Shown here: positions 34,901 through 43,559 of the stretch, piece by piece
Layout: each line of letters opens with the position of its first letter
How positions within the stretch are numbered: position 1 is the stretch's first letter
Assembly: GCF_004340525.1 (NCBI RefSeq)
Contig: NZ_SLWX01000013.1
Span: 22,867 to 86,866 of the forward strand
Source: Chromatocurvus halotolerans
GTDB taxonomy: Bacteria > Pseudomonadota > Gammaproteobacteria > Pseudomonadales > Halieaceae
Direction of reading: 5' to 3'
DNA length: 64,000 nt
The notes under the pieces: model-generated
The model's database searches: none
What the model was told of the DNA's origin: nothing
The model's input: the letters and a program-made list of their open reading frames with translations, nothing else
Translations under genes and position numbers: made by a program

Positions 34901-35038
34901 GGCGCCGGCACCGAACTCTATCGCGGTGTGGGCATCGTCGTGCTCGCCGGCATTCTGGTTTCCATGGTAATCACGCTGACCTTCCTACCCAGCCTGCTGG
35001 TCAACCTGTTGCGCCTGCGTGGTGCGCGGGACGCGTGA
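31904..35038 (+). CDS. RND family efflux pump, inner-membrane permease
   Basis: This 1044-residue pump has the RND plan: one N-terminal helix, a large periplasmic loop, helices 2-6, and a repeat. The TM4 motif reads GMTVDNTIVVLESIE, with one Asp (VDN) in place of the DD pair of AcrB-type pumps. The start is five bases after the adaptor stop, so the two are coupled. The substrate is unknown; TM4 resembles multidrug-type more than metal-type RND pumps. A TolC-like channel would have to come from elsewhere. Confidence 0.92.
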   Translation: MLEAPINNGKLLTVLVLIVCVLGIAAARLIPVQMIPDLDVRTISVVTQWAGATPQDIEKEILVEQERYLRNIPNLARMESTAETGRASIEMEFPFGVNVNETLIEVSNALSQVPAYPINVDQPSIQSSSFSQNAFMYFGVTPLPGNPLDLDIDMINDFVDDNVRVRMERVSGVSQVELYGGAERQLQIHVDAAKLAQRGIGLTDVRDAVRQRNRDTSAGDLDDGQQRYLVRTVGRFDSEQQIRDLILARRNGTDVRLSDVATVRLDHFEVRQVSVTNDERSITLAVKREPGSNVIDIKYGILEVVEELRRDVLEPNGLTMVLVGDDARYVEASIGNVIKNLILGSVLAALILFLFLRTYRGTLIGLMGMPVCIIAAFLGLLLFERTINVISLAGIAFAIGMTVDNTIVVLESIEQARQRGLRAAEAAVAGVRDVWTAVVASSATTILVFAPVLLVQEEAGQIYSDIAIAISVAIFASMLFALGVVPAACAHIGIGGAARQTANDRAQARILASVVWLITTPTRRAVTLLAGLLCTVGAAWWFMPAAEYLPEGEEPKAFTSMTPPPGYSLSAMLEIHEEIRDRLAQARAADPAAFDRGEQSIPALKYFTLRTSASGLRVMSEPKRGDDIEAMMNSLTTLFENYEGMRAFSGRGSIISSSQGGTRAVNLDIAGPDMESLYRAAASAYGRAESLFDNPQIDSRPASLSLDQPLLQVRPRWSRLSESGFTADAFGYSVASLSDGAFVDEYFVDDDKVDIFLYSAAGQNQTPDQLGTLPLVTPMGSVVPLASLADIVTTIDSDNLRRIDGRRTVTLSVIPPRNVALETAVRRIRQELLPSMRAAGEIATDVDISISGAADQLDATRESLSENLLVAVVLIYLLMVAIFSHWGFPLVILTTVPLGIAGGLVGLVLVNSLGAALQSIGLPGIVQPFDMITMLGFIILLGTVVNNPILIVEQTRRNLEGRALPLQEAVSRAVATRLRPILMSTATTVFGLAPLVFLPGAGTELYRGVGIVVLAGILVSMVITLTFLPSLLVNLLRLRGARDA

Positions 35039-35076
35039 TGCGACGGCAGTATGCGTACACCGGGCGCGCCTGCAGC

Positions 35077-37518
35077 TCATGCGGCGTCCCACTCGCCGTT
35101 TCGCCACGCCTCCACCACCTCACCCCCGAGCCTGAACAGGTAAACCCAGTCGTTGGCAATCAGGCTGCGAACCTGGGGCTGCGCGGCAAGCACGGCCTCT
35201 ATTCGCGCGCGCGGCGCGTCGATAAAGACCGACAGGCGCAGCGGCTCGTGCTGCCATTGCTCACCGTCGTGCAGTGACTGCAATGGCAGCCCGATACGCA
35301 GGTCTCCCGTGTTGCCCTCAAACACACCGATCCGCCCGCCAACGACGTTATGCAGCAGCTTGTTGCCGGCGCCGAAGTGCAGATTATCCACCGTCGACAT
35401 GAAGTACTGCATGTTGATCCAGTGTGCCACCACCATCGGTGCCGTCATGATCTGGGTCAGCACCTCGCCTTCAGGGTCGCGACCGGGGGAATACTCGTGC
35501 AGAAATACCCGACCATCCAGACAGATATTTCTGCTGCGCCAGCGCGGTGCGACGATCATCGCCGCATTGTTCGCCAGTCCCCATTCCGGGCGCGTCTCAG
35601 CCCAGTTTCGTGTCCGCTTGCGCAGCGATCGCGCAAGGGCGCGGGGGGAGTTTTCGAGATGCTTCAGCCCCAGACGCGGCGCGCGCTCCGCGCGTGCCCT
35701 CAGCGTCGCCCGATTCAGTCGACGCCGCAGGCGGGCGAGGTCGTCACAGTGCGATGCGGGAACCTTCGCCGTATCAAAAAGCGTCACCTCATCCGTCGTG
35801 GTGTCGTGCAGCGCTGCGATGAATATGCAGCGCTCGGGAATCACGACGCCCCGAACCTCGAGGAGATCGCGAACAGCGAAGTCGTTCAACCACCTGACCA
35901 GAAGACGCGCATTGACTTCACCCGTCTGTCCTCCGCAGGCACCGCAGTCGAGGCCCGCGGCGTGGGCGTTATTGTCCGAAGAACTGCCGTGGCCAGCAAT
36001 AAGAAACAGGCGCGCAAAACCGTGCGTCATGCCCATGCCACGGAGGGCGCCTTCGGCAAGGTCTGCCCGGGCATCCAGGCTGATCGACGGCTCGCTGATA
36101 CAGGGCGCGAGCTCATGGGCTTCCTTGCTGGTGAGCCCCGCATGGGCGGGTGGTGCCTCTGGCGGCAGGGCCCCCAGAGCCCGACCGATAAGCCTGGCAC
36201 CGTAGGTGAGTCCCAGGCTTTCCACCAGGCTGAATCCGGATAGTGCGGAGCGCTCAAATCCACGCCAGACGCGTTTTCCCCGCAGACGCACCTGCCGGCG
36301 CTGTGCCAGTGACTCCGGAGCATTGTCGGTGGCGTGCAGGGCCGGAGCAAGCAGACCGGGAAGCTGCGGCCGCGTTGCCTGCGTACCGACAGGCGTATAG
36401 TCGATGGGCAGGCCAAAAAAGCCGGCAAAACCCAGCGTTTTTACATCATCGTCCCCGCCCTCAAAGGCGCGGCGGAAAACCTCCGAGCGCACGTCAATGC
36501 AGAATGCGGCCTGCAGACTGACGCTCGCCGCCACCTGCGCGTGGCCGCGCGCGTCATCGGCATTCAGCGCGGTCACCAGGGAGGACTGGTAGGCGATTTC
36601 ATGCGCTCTCTGCCACAGACGGGAAAGCAGCAGGCCGTTAGCCACCGGCGCCGCTGCCCGCTTTGCCCAGCGTTTCTGCCAGTGGTCGAAAACCGACGTC
36701 GCGTCGCGGTCACCATCGTCGAGGAGAATTTCCCAGGCCACGCGAACCGCCAGTAGCGATTCAATCACCGCATCGTCACTGCCGGCAAGGCCCGCCTGCC
36801 AGCGCTGATAGGCACACCACGACGCCCAGCCATTGATTCTGAGGATGGCGACGCCGAGAAACTCCTCGAGAGCCTCCGCATCCAGTGCAAACGTCTGTGC
36901 CGCCAGCGCCGGCAGGTCCATCGGCGCGTCGGGCAACTGCCCGGCTCGCTCACGCAGGCCGGACATACCCATCAGCCACTCGATGGACGGGTCCGCCTGC
37001 AGCGCACGGCGCCACTCCGTGTAGAAACAGTCGCCATAGGCATGGCGCCAATCGGCCTGGGTTCGATCGAAGAAAGAGGCCGCAAACTGGGAGATCTGCT
37101 GCGCGATGGTTTCCCGCCAGGCCGGTGACCGTGCAAGGTCGCGCCGCGTGTCCAGAATGTCTGATGGCAGCACCTGCGGCTCGGATACTGCGGCACCGGA
37201 CTTGAGTGCGGACAGCGCCGAAAACTCCGTATAGGGGCTGCCGGTTTCCTCGATCGCCCGGCGCAGGTGCTCGCGCCGAATATTGCCCTGGAGCCAGGCA
37301 TCGTAATAGTAGTCCGGGGGCATGTACATCGAGGATCCTGCGAGGCGCGAAAGATCCTCCGCAACCCGGTGGAACGGCCGGTCAGTGTGATGCCAGAGCG
37401 GGTTGACGGCGATCAGCCGGTCCAGCGGCCACGCCGGCGCCACCCGGCGGCAGACGCCCTCTACAGCCTGACGCACCGCGTCAGCACCCACGTTCGAGAT
37501 CGGTGTCATTGCTGTCAT
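35077..37518 (-). CDS. dabA: DabA, carbonic-anhydrase-like subunit of the DAB inorganic-carbon uptake complex
   Basis: The 813-residue soluble protein (formerly UPF0753/DUF2309) has the zinc-site elements of DabA: FCIDVRSE (Cys and Asp), GHGSSSDNNAHA (His) and GLDCGACGG (Cys). With DabB it is thought to hydrate CO2 to bicarbonate using a cation gradient and thereby trap inorganic carbon. Its start shares one base with the stop of dabB (TAATG), so translation is coupled. A LysR gene is divergent upstream of dabB. Confidence 0.93.
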   Translation of the reverse strand: MTAMTPISNVGADAVRQAVEGVCRRVAPAWPLDRLIAVNPLWHHTDRPFHRVAEDLSRLAGSSMYMPPDYYYDAWLQGNIRREHLRRAIEETGSPYTEFSALSALKSGAAVSEPQVLPSDILDTRRDLARSPAWRETIAQQISQFAASFFDRTQADWRHAYGDCFYTEWRRALQADPSIEWLMGMSGLRERAGQLPDAPMDLPALAAQTFALDAEALEEFLGVAILRINGWASWCAYQRWQAGLAGSDDAVIESLLAVRVAWEILLDDGDRDATSVFDHWQKRWAKRAAAPVANGLLLSRLWQRAHEIAYQSSLVTALNADDARGHAQVAASVSLQAAFCIDVRSEVFRRAFEGGDDDVKTLGFAGFFGLPIDYTPVGTQATRPQLPGLLAPALHATDNAPESLAQRRQVRLRGKRVWRGFERSALSGFSLVESLGLTYGARLIGRALGALPPEAPPAHAGLTSKEAHELAPCISEPSISLDARADLAEGALRGMGMTHGFARLFLIAGHGSSSDNNAHAAGLDCGACGGQTGEVNARLLVRWLNDFAVRDLLEVRGVVIPERCIFIAALHDTTTDEVTLFDTAKVPASHCDDLARLRRRLNRATLRARAERAPRLGLKHLENSPRALARSLRKRTRNWAETRPEWGLANNAAMIVAPRWRSRNICLDGRVFLHEYSPGRDPEGEVLTQIMTAPMVVAHWINMQYFMSTVDNLHFGAGNKLLHNVVGGRIGVFEGNTGDLRIGLPLQSLHDGEQWQHEPLRLSVFIDAPRARIEAVLAAQPQVRSLIANDWVYLFRLGGEVVEAWRNGEWDAA

Positions 37519-39059
37519 TACACTACTCCCTGAGAGGTTACGGGTAAGGATCCGCTGGTGGTCGATGCCGGTCGCTTCAGCGAGATCGGCCAGAGTCGAA
37601 ATGTCAGGCGGGTCACCTTCTCATCGAGGTAAAAGCCCGCGAACGCCAGACCATAAAGGCGGTCGGCGACCTTCCCCCGCGGGACGGTGCCGATCCAGAG
37701 CTGCGCGGCATAGAACGCGATGAACACCAGTGACGCCAGTATCACCAGGCCAGGCTGCGGCGCGTGAGGCGCAGGCAGCAGGCTCGAGAACAGGGTATGC
37801 CATGCCAGGAAAAGACCCACAACACCCACAAATCGCATGGCAGCGACTGCGATCACCGTCGGTGAGAGGGGCCGGACACCCACCAGAAGCGGCGCGCAGC
37901 CGAGCCCCAGAATAAGGCTCACGGCAATACTCACGGGCGCGGCAACGGAGAAGGTGGAATACATCAGCACAATACCCTGCACTGCCAGAACCGCGGCCAC
38001 CGCGGCAAGGAACGGTTCAAGAGGGCCGCTGATGCCGTTCGGGCCTGGCAGCAGCTCGTCGGCCCGCGACCGGTGAACCACACCGCTCGCGGACAGAAAG
38101 GCATGTGCCTTATAGAACGAGTGGGCAATCAGGTGCAGCATCGCGAGGTCATAAAGACCCAGACCGCACTCCATGAGCATGAAGCCCATCTGCGCACAGG
38201 TTGACCAGGCAAGACGCACCTTGATGCTGATGCGGGTCAGCATGGCGAGTCCCGCCAGCAGGGCCGTCAGGCTGCCAACCAGCACTAGCAGCATCTGCGC
38301 GGAGGCAGATGCGGAAAACAGCGCCGCCAGCCGAATGACCACCACGCCGCCGAGATTGACAATGCCGGCATGCAGGAACGCCGAAACCGGCGTCGGCGCC
38401 TCCATGACCTGCATCAACCAGCCGTGCAGCGGTAGCTGCGCGGATTTCAGCAGTACGGCGACGGCAATCAGCACCGCCGCCAGATTCAGACCCGGAGTGA
38501 GTTCGGGCATCAGCCCCAGCGCCAGCGTCATCTCGCTGATCCTGAAAGTATCGAGGGTGTCGAATATCAGCAGGACCGCGATCAGCAGGCAGATCTCGGC
38601 GAGCCGGCTGGCGATGAACTTCTTGTGCGCCGCCACCTGCGCCGGAACGCGCTCGGGATAGAAGACCAGCAAGCGGTGCAGACCCAGACTGGTTGCCACC
38701 CAGGCCACCAGCAGCAGACCCAGATGATCCGTGACAACAACGGTCATGACCGCAGCGAGGGTGAACATCAACGCGGCAACATAGCGGGGCTGGCCCGGCT
38801 CGCCGCGGAGATAGTCGCGGGAAAAGCGCACGATGACCCAGGCGACAATGGCAATCAGCAAGGCGGGGAGAACGCTCGATGCCGGTGCCACGCCCCAGGC
38901 CATCGACAGCCCTCCCGCAGCGGCGGCGAGCATGCCGACCACCGCGCTGACGCCGGCCAGGTGCCAGGCGCGCGCTGGAAACGCGCAGGACAGGATACAC
39001 CCCGCGAGATACACCAGGGGCAACTGCCACAAGGCAAAACTGATATTCATGGGAATCAC
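37518..39059 (-). CDS. dabB: DabB, cation-translocating membrane subunit (NuoL/MrpA-like)
   Basis: The 513-residue protein has about 13 hydrophobic segments and the antiporter-type block with conserved lysine and glutamate (KSAQLPLHGWLMQVMEAPTPVSAFLHAG, given in part). The frame starts at GTG 39059, six bases after AGGAG; ATG 39050 lies downstream with poorer spacing. It powers DabA. The only other inorganic-carbon gene in the window is the beta-carbonic anhydrase at 52271-52948. Confidence 0.92.
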   Translation of the reverse strand: MIPMNISFALWQLPLVYLAGCILSCAFPARAWHLAGVSAVVGMLAAAAGGLSMAWGVAPASSVLPALLIAIVAWVIVRFSRDYLRGEPGQPRYVAALMFTLAAVMTVVVTDHLGLLLVAWVATSLGLHRLLVFYPERVPAQVAAHKKFIASRLAEICLLIAVLLIFDTLDTFRISEMTLALGLMPELTPGLNLAAVLIAVAVLLKSAQLPLHGWLMQVMEAPTPVSAFLHAGIVNLGGVVVIRLAALFSASASAQMLLVLVGSLTALLAGLAMLTRISIKVRLAWSTCAQMGFMLMECGLGLYDLAMLHLIAHSFYKAHAFLSASGVVHRSRADELLPGPNGISGPLEPFLAAVAAVLAVQGIVLMYSTFSVAAPVSIAVSLILGLGCAPLLVGVRPLSPTVIAVAAMRFVGVVGLFLAWHTLFSSLLPAPHAPQPGLVILASLVFIAFYAAQLWIGTVPRGKVADRLYGLAFAGFYLDEKVTRLTFRLWPISLKRPASTTSGSLPVTSQGVV

Positions 39060-39114
39060 GGCACACTCCTTCTGACGTTTGAGTGCGCAGAGCTTGCAAC
39101 AATCACAGTTGCTA

Positions 39115-39130
39115 TTAAAATAGATTTTAA
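39115..39130. promoter_or_regulatory. Candidate LysR operator in the dabB-lysR intergenic region
   Basis: TTAAAA (39115-39120) and TTTTAA (39125-39130) form a perfect inverted repeat with a four-base spacer. It lies in the AT-rich 96-base gap between divergent dabB and the LysR gene, as expected for autoregulation and dab control. Confidence 0.4.
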
Positions 39131-39155
39131 AAGTTAATCATTCTTTATTATAAAT

Positions 39156-40043
39156 ATGTCAAGCCGACGACAACTGAACTTTCACCATCTCTACTACTTC
39201 TGGAGAGTGGCCAAGGAGCTGCACCTTACCCGCGCGGCGGAGCAGCTTCACGTCTCGCAGTCGGCGCTGTCGCTGCAGATCAGAAAACTCGAGGACAGCC
39301 TGGGTCAGGCACTGTTCCTGCGCGAGGGGCGCAGTCTGCAGCTGACCGATTTCGGCAACCTGGTCATGGGATACGCGGAGAACATCTTCGATCTCGGTGA
39401 TGAATTGCTGGCGGCGGTGGAGGGTGCTGACACCCGGAACATTCAGCGTCTGCGTATCGGCTCCGTGTCCACGCTGTCACGGAATTTTCAGGAAAACTTC
39501 CTGAAACCCGTGCTACGTCTCGAGCAGATCAGCATTGTCCACGAGTCGGCGGGCTTCGAGGACCTGATTCAGCGCCTGCGCGTACACAAGCTCGATCTGG
39601 TACTGTCCAACCGGTCGTTGACATCGATGGAGACAGGCGCCCTGCGCTGCAGGCGGATTGCCAGGCAGCGCGTCTGCCTGGTCGGCCCGCCACGAAAAAA
39701 ACGCCAGGCCTTCCGCTGGCCCGAAGACCTCCAGGACCAGCGCCTCCTCCTGCCCGGTCCGAGCAGCGACATACGCAACCAGTTCAACCTGATGTGCGAA
39801 GAACTGAATCTTGCCATCCGGCCTCATGCCGAGGTTGACGATATGGCCATGCTGCGCCTCATGGCGCGGGATTCCGGTGGCCTCGCTGTGGTGCCGGACG
39901 TCGTGGTTCAGGACGAACTCGACGCCGGTCTTCTGGAGATATACGCCGTACTGCCCGACGTATTTGAAACCTTCTATGCCATCACCGCACAGCGCATGCT
40001 GCAGCCAGCGCTACTGCAGACCCTGCTCAATGCCAGGCGATGA
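39156..40043 (+). CDS. LysR-family regulator, probable dab activator
   Basis: The 295-residue protein has an N-terminal LysR helix-turn-helix (HHLYYFWRVAKELHLTRAAE with VSQSALSLQIRKLE) and a substrate-binding domain. The HHLYYFW opening resembles NhaR/DAB-linked LysR proteins. It is divergent from dabB, so it probably controls the dab genes in response to low inorganic carbon. No clear ribosome site precedes ATG 39156. Confidence 0.88.
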   Translation: MSSRRQLNFHHLYYFWRVAKELHLTRAAEQLHVSQSALSLQIRKLEDSLGQALFLREGRSLQLTDFGNLVMGYAENIFDLGDELLAAVEGADTRNIQRLRIGSVSTLSRNFQENFLKPVLRLEQISIVHESAGFEDLIQRLRVHKLDLVLSNRSLTSMETGALRCRRIARQRVCLVGPPRKKRQAFRWPEDLQDQRLLLPGPSSDIRNQFNLMCEELNLAIRPHAEVDDMAMLRLMARDSGGLAVVPDVVVQDELDAGLLEIYAVLPDVFETFYAITAQRMLQPALLQTLLNARR

Positions 40044-40054
40044 ATGCCGACCCG

Positions 40055-41458
40055 TCAGTCGCCCCGGATCATCGCCCGCGATAGCTGCCGGTGTCGCTCG
40101 AGCACTGGCCCGATATCCAGCGTCTGCAGCACCCCGTTCTCCACCACGACACGGCCGTGGATAATGGACAGATCAACGCTGGACGGCTGGCAGAAGACAA
40201 CCGCTGCGACGGGGTCATGCCCGGCACCCGCATAGCTGATGCGATTGAGATCGATGGCGACAAGGTCCGCAGACATACCCGCGGCAATGGCTCCGATGTC
40301 GTCCCGCCCGAGAGTTGCGGCACCTCCGCGGGTTGCCACTCGCAGGGCTTCGCGCGCTGACAGCGCCGCCGGGTCACCGGCAAAACCGCCGCGACCGCCA
40401 GGGACGGCAGCGGATGAGTAGCGCACCGGCGCCACTCGCTGCAGGAGCATGGCCTGGCGCGCCTCTGCCAGCAGGTGCCCACTGTCATTGGATGCCGACC
40501 CGTCCACCCCAAGGCCGACACGGACACCCGCGCGAAGCATGTCAGCCAGCGGCGCAATGCCGCTCGCCAGGCGCATATTGCTGGTTGGGCAGTGTGCGAC
40601 ACCGGTGCGTGTGGCGGCACACTGCCTGACCTCGTCCGCATTCAGGTGCACGCAGTGAGCGTGCCAGACATCGTCCCCAGTCCAGCCCAGTGACGCCGTG
40701 TACGCGAGGGGACGCAGTCCATACCGCTCCAGGCAGTAGACTTCCTCATCGAGCGTTTCGGCAAGATGCGTGTGCAGGCCCACATGCCGACTCTCCCTGG
40801 CCAGCTCGGCGCTATTACGCATCAACGATTCGGTGACAGCAAACGGCGAACTCGGCGCCAGCACGATACGCTGCATGGCGTGCAGCGAGGGGTCGTGGCA
40901 GGTCTCGATCAGCCGCTGCATATCGGCAAGCACGGCATCCTCGTTCTCGGTCAGCGCATCGGGCGGCATGCCGCCGGCAGACTCGCCCAGGGTCATGGCG
41001 CCACGCGCCGCATGAAAACGCATGCCGATATCGCTCGCAGCGCGGATCTGCGTATCGAGGGTGCAGTCGTTGGGAAACATATAGTGATGATCGCTGCTCG
41101 TCGTGCAACCCGACAGCATAAGCTCTGCCAGCCCGGTGAGCGTGCTGATACGGATGCCCTCGTCGGTCAGCCGCCCCCAGATCGGGTACAGCGTTTTCAG
41201 CCACGGGAGCAGGTCGGCATTCTGGGCGACACCCCGGGTGAGTGATTGAGAGAGATGATGGTGCGTGTTGATCAATCCGGGAAGGACAAGATGATCCCTC
41301 AGGTCAATGACGCGATCCGCGGTATCCGGCAGTTCACTGGCGGGGCCAACCGCACGTATGACGTGATCGTCAATGTAGACGGCGCCATCCGTGATCTCGG
41401 TGCCGGCGTCGTCGAATGTAGCGACACAGGTCGCGTTGGTCAGCAGCAGAGAGGCCAT
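40055..41458 (-). CDS. 8-oxoguanine deaminase-like amidohydrolase
   Basis: The 467-residue metal-dependent deaminase shows the TrzN/ATZ-type motif set: NTHHHLSQSLTRG, HTHLAETLDE, HAHCVHLN and GLGVDGSASND. These supply the metal-binding His and Asp residues. The sequence fits 8-oxoguanine deaminases best, which turn 8-oxoguanine into urate. Another purine or pterin substrate is possible. Confidence 0.82.
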   Translation of the reverse strand: MASLLLTNATCVATFDDAGTEITDGAVYIDDHVIRAVGPASELPDTADRVIDLRDHLVLPGLINTHHHLSQSLTRGVAQNADLLPWLKTLYPIWGRLTDEGIRISTLTGLAELMLSGCTTSSDHHYMFPNDCTLDTQIRAASDIGMRFHAARGAMTLGESAGGMPPDALTENEDAVLADMQRLIETCHDPSLHAMQRIVLAPSSPFAVTESLMRNSAELARESRHVGLHTHLAETLDEEVYCLERYGLRPLAYTASLGWTGDDVWHAHCVHLNADEVRQCAATRTGVAHCPTSNMRLASGIAPLADMLRAGVRVGLGVDGSASNDSGHLLAEARQAMLLQRVAPVRYSSAAVPGGRGGFAGDPAALSAREALRVATRGGAATLGRDDIGAIAAGMSADLVAIDLNRISYAGAGHDPVAAVVFCQPSSVDLSIIHGRVVVENGVLQTLDIGPVLERHRQLSRAMIRGD

Positions 41459-41508
41459 GATCGCCGTCCGGCAGCGTCGGCCCCGTCACCGACGGGACCG
41501 ACGCCCAC

Positions 41509-42801
41509 TCACGGCCCCGGTGCGGCGCTCATGTAGTCCAGCGTCAATGCGGTGAGCGCCCTTACGCCCACGGGCAGCGCACGCTCATCCGCGTAGAAGC
41601 GTGGCGAATGATTCGGGTGCACCAGCGCGGGATCGTCCGATGCAATGCCGAGAAACAGGAAGAGCCCCGGGACCGCCTCGGCGAAATAGGAAAAATCTTC
41701 CGCGCCGGTCACCCGGGGGGATTCGAAGTACTTGTCACCGGCCACCCGCTGCAGCGTGGGCAGCATTTGCGCTGTCAGCGCCGGATCGTTTGCGGTTACC
41801 GGATAACCCAGGCTGATATCAACCTCCGCTGTCGCGCCGCTGCTGCTGGCAATCGTCTCAGCCGTTCGCGTTACGCGCTCGTGAATCTGTGTGCGGGTTT
41901 CCGCATCGAAGGTCCTGAGCGTTCCCACCATCTCGACCTCGGCCGGGATGATGTTGTGGCGCACGCCGCCATGAATCGCCCCCACCGTGACGATGGATGG
42001 TGTCTTGGTAGCGTCGAGCTGCCGCGATGCAATGGTCTGCAGACCCATGACGATCTGACTCGCGGAGACGATCGGGTCAACGCCTCCCCAGGGCATGGCC
42101 CCATGCGTCTGCTTGCCCTGCACCCGGATTGAGAAACTGTCGGAGGATGCCATCATGCCGCCGGGGCGTGTCGAGATCGAACCGACCGGGGCCGGCCAGA
42201 CATGCAGGCCGAACACAGCATCGGGTGTGAGGGATTCGAACACCCCCTCCTTCAGCATGAGTTCGGCGCCCCCTTCTTCACCCTCGGGCGCCCCTTCCTC
42301 CGCCGGCTGGAACAGGAACATGACAGTGCCCGGCAGGCTGTCTCCCATGCCTGCCAGCACTTCGGCGACCCCCATGAGTATGGCGACGTGATTGTCATGG
42401 CCACAGGCATGCATGACGCCCACTTCCTCGCCGTTGTAGGTTGTACGCACCGTCGACGCGAAAGGCAGGTCGACCTCCTCCGTTACCGGAAGCGCGTCCA
42501 TGTCTGCGCGCAACGCGACAACAGGGCCATCACCACCCCGGAGAATACCGACAACACCGGTGTGAGCCACGCCGGTGGTCACCTCCATTCCCAGCGACTT
42601 CAGATGATCAGCCACGAGCCCGGCTGTCCTGAACTCACGGTTTCCGAGTTCGGGGTTGGCATGAATGTCGCGGCGCCAGGCGACCACCTTGTCCGCTACA
42701 CCCTCTACGCCACGCTGCACCGACGCCGGCAGCGCCTCATCATCGGCAACTGCCAGAGAACTGGCGACCAGCGCCAGTGCCAGGATTCCCCGTTTCATCA
42801 T
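41509..42801 (-). CDS. Secreted M20 family metallopeptidase/amidohydrolase
   Basis: This 430-residue protein starts at ATG 42801 behind GGAGAG. A signal peptide (GILALALVASSLAVA) marks it as periplasmic, unlike most cytosolic M20 enzymes. The two-metal site is seen as HACGHDNHVAILMG, QPAEEG and a late HPNHSPRF. M20 amidohydrolases remove acyl groups from amino acids or cleave hippurate-like amides. The substrate is unknown. Confidence 0.88.
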   Translation of the reverse strand: MMKRGILALALVASSLAVADDEALPASVQRGVEGVADKVVAWRRDIHANPELGNREFRTAGLVADHLKSLGMEVTTGVAHTGVVGILRGGDGPVVALRADMDALPVTEEVDLPFASTVRTTYNGEEVGVMHACGHDNHVAILMGVAEVLAGMGDSLPGTVMFLFQPAEEGAPEGEEGGAELMLKEGVFESLTPDAVFGLHVWPAPVGSISTRPGGMMASSDSFSIRVQGKQTHGAMPWGGVDPIVSASQIVMGLQTIASRQLDATKTPSIVTVGAIHGGVRHNIIPAEVEMVGTLRTFDAETRTQIHERVTRTAETIASSSGATAEVDISLGYPVTANDPALTAQMLPTLQRVAGDKYFESPRVTGAEDFSYFAEAVPGLFLFLGIASDDPALVHPNHSPRFYADERALPVGVRALTALTLDYMSAAPGP

Positions 42802-42920
42802 GTCTGCTCTCTCCGCCTCGGTCATGGTTACGGTTGCAGGCGTCGTATGCCGCAGGCAACGTCGCTAGCCAGACCCTAACCTACCACCGGGTGAGGATTT
42901 TGCACAGGGGCTTTCCAGGC

Positions 42921-43238
42921 TCAGATCACCCTGTTGAGCTGCGAAGCGAGGCGGCGCTCCAGCTGATCCTCAAGCTTGCGTGCCATATCGTCGGCAAGCT
43001 GCAGCTCGCCGTTGGCGCGATCTGCATCCCTGCGATCCTGCTCACCCCTGTCGGGCACGAATGGCTCGCGGCTGGCCGTGATATCCGCGCTCACTGAGGT
43101 ACTCGAGGTCGCGACAACTGCCGTGGTCTCCTTGCTCAGCGGCCGGTCCGTGGCCGACGCGGCAATACTGTTGATACCGAGCATACCGGCGACGAGCGTA
43201 CCAATGCCGAATCGAATGATTAACGTTCTGACGTTCAT
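42921..43238 (-). CDS. Hypothetical secreted protein, 105 residues
   Basis: It has a signal peptide (GTLVAGMLGINSIAASA) and a charged helical mature part ending in ARKLEDQLERRLASQLNRVI. I do not recognise a family. A 10-bp perfect inverted repeat lies 53-85 bases upstream of its start (43291-43323) and may regulate it. Confidence 0.65.
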   Translation of the reverse strand: MNVRTLIIRFGIGTLVAGMLGINSIAASATDRPLSKETTAVVATSSTSVSADITASREPFVPDRGEQDRRDADRANGELQLADDMARKLEDQLERRLASQLNRVI

Positions 43239-43559
43239 GTGTTCCTGTTCTCCGTTAATGGTTGGAGCGAGCGGGGACTCCCGCCACTCAAAGTGTTACC
43301 TTATGTGCCATATGGTAACACTTATACCCAGAAGATTGCGGAACCAGATCACGCGAACACAGGGAATGCGTGTGAAAAATACACAAATTCGACATGCCAA
43401 AAAGCAAGATAAACTCTATATTTTTGTTTTTATTGGTTTTTTTAATTTACTGAATGGACGGCGTTCACCGAGGGATAAGGCGCCCCGGCACCGAAAAAGT
43501 GTTACCTGGGCTTGTTCAGAGACGCCACCCGGGCAGGGCAACCGCTACCACCGCGCCCG
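43239..43559. other. Gene-free 321-base region with GTGTTACC sites and an AT-rich island
   Basis: It holds the inverted repeat at 43291-43323, another half-site GTGTTACC at 43501-43508, and an AT-rich stretch at about 43370-43450 unlike the flanks. A frame through this area (ATG 43367) is short and not protein-like. I see no RNA gene. Confidence 0.5.
43291..43323. promoter_or_regulatory. Inverted repeat upstream of the secreted hypothetical, candidate operator
   Basis: AAGTGTTACC (43291-43300) and GGTAACACTT (43314-43323) are perfect inverted arms with a 13-base spacer. The spacer is itself nearly symmetric (TAT and ATA around GTGCC). The same half-site GGTAACACT recurs at 53122-53130. Confidence 0.55.
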
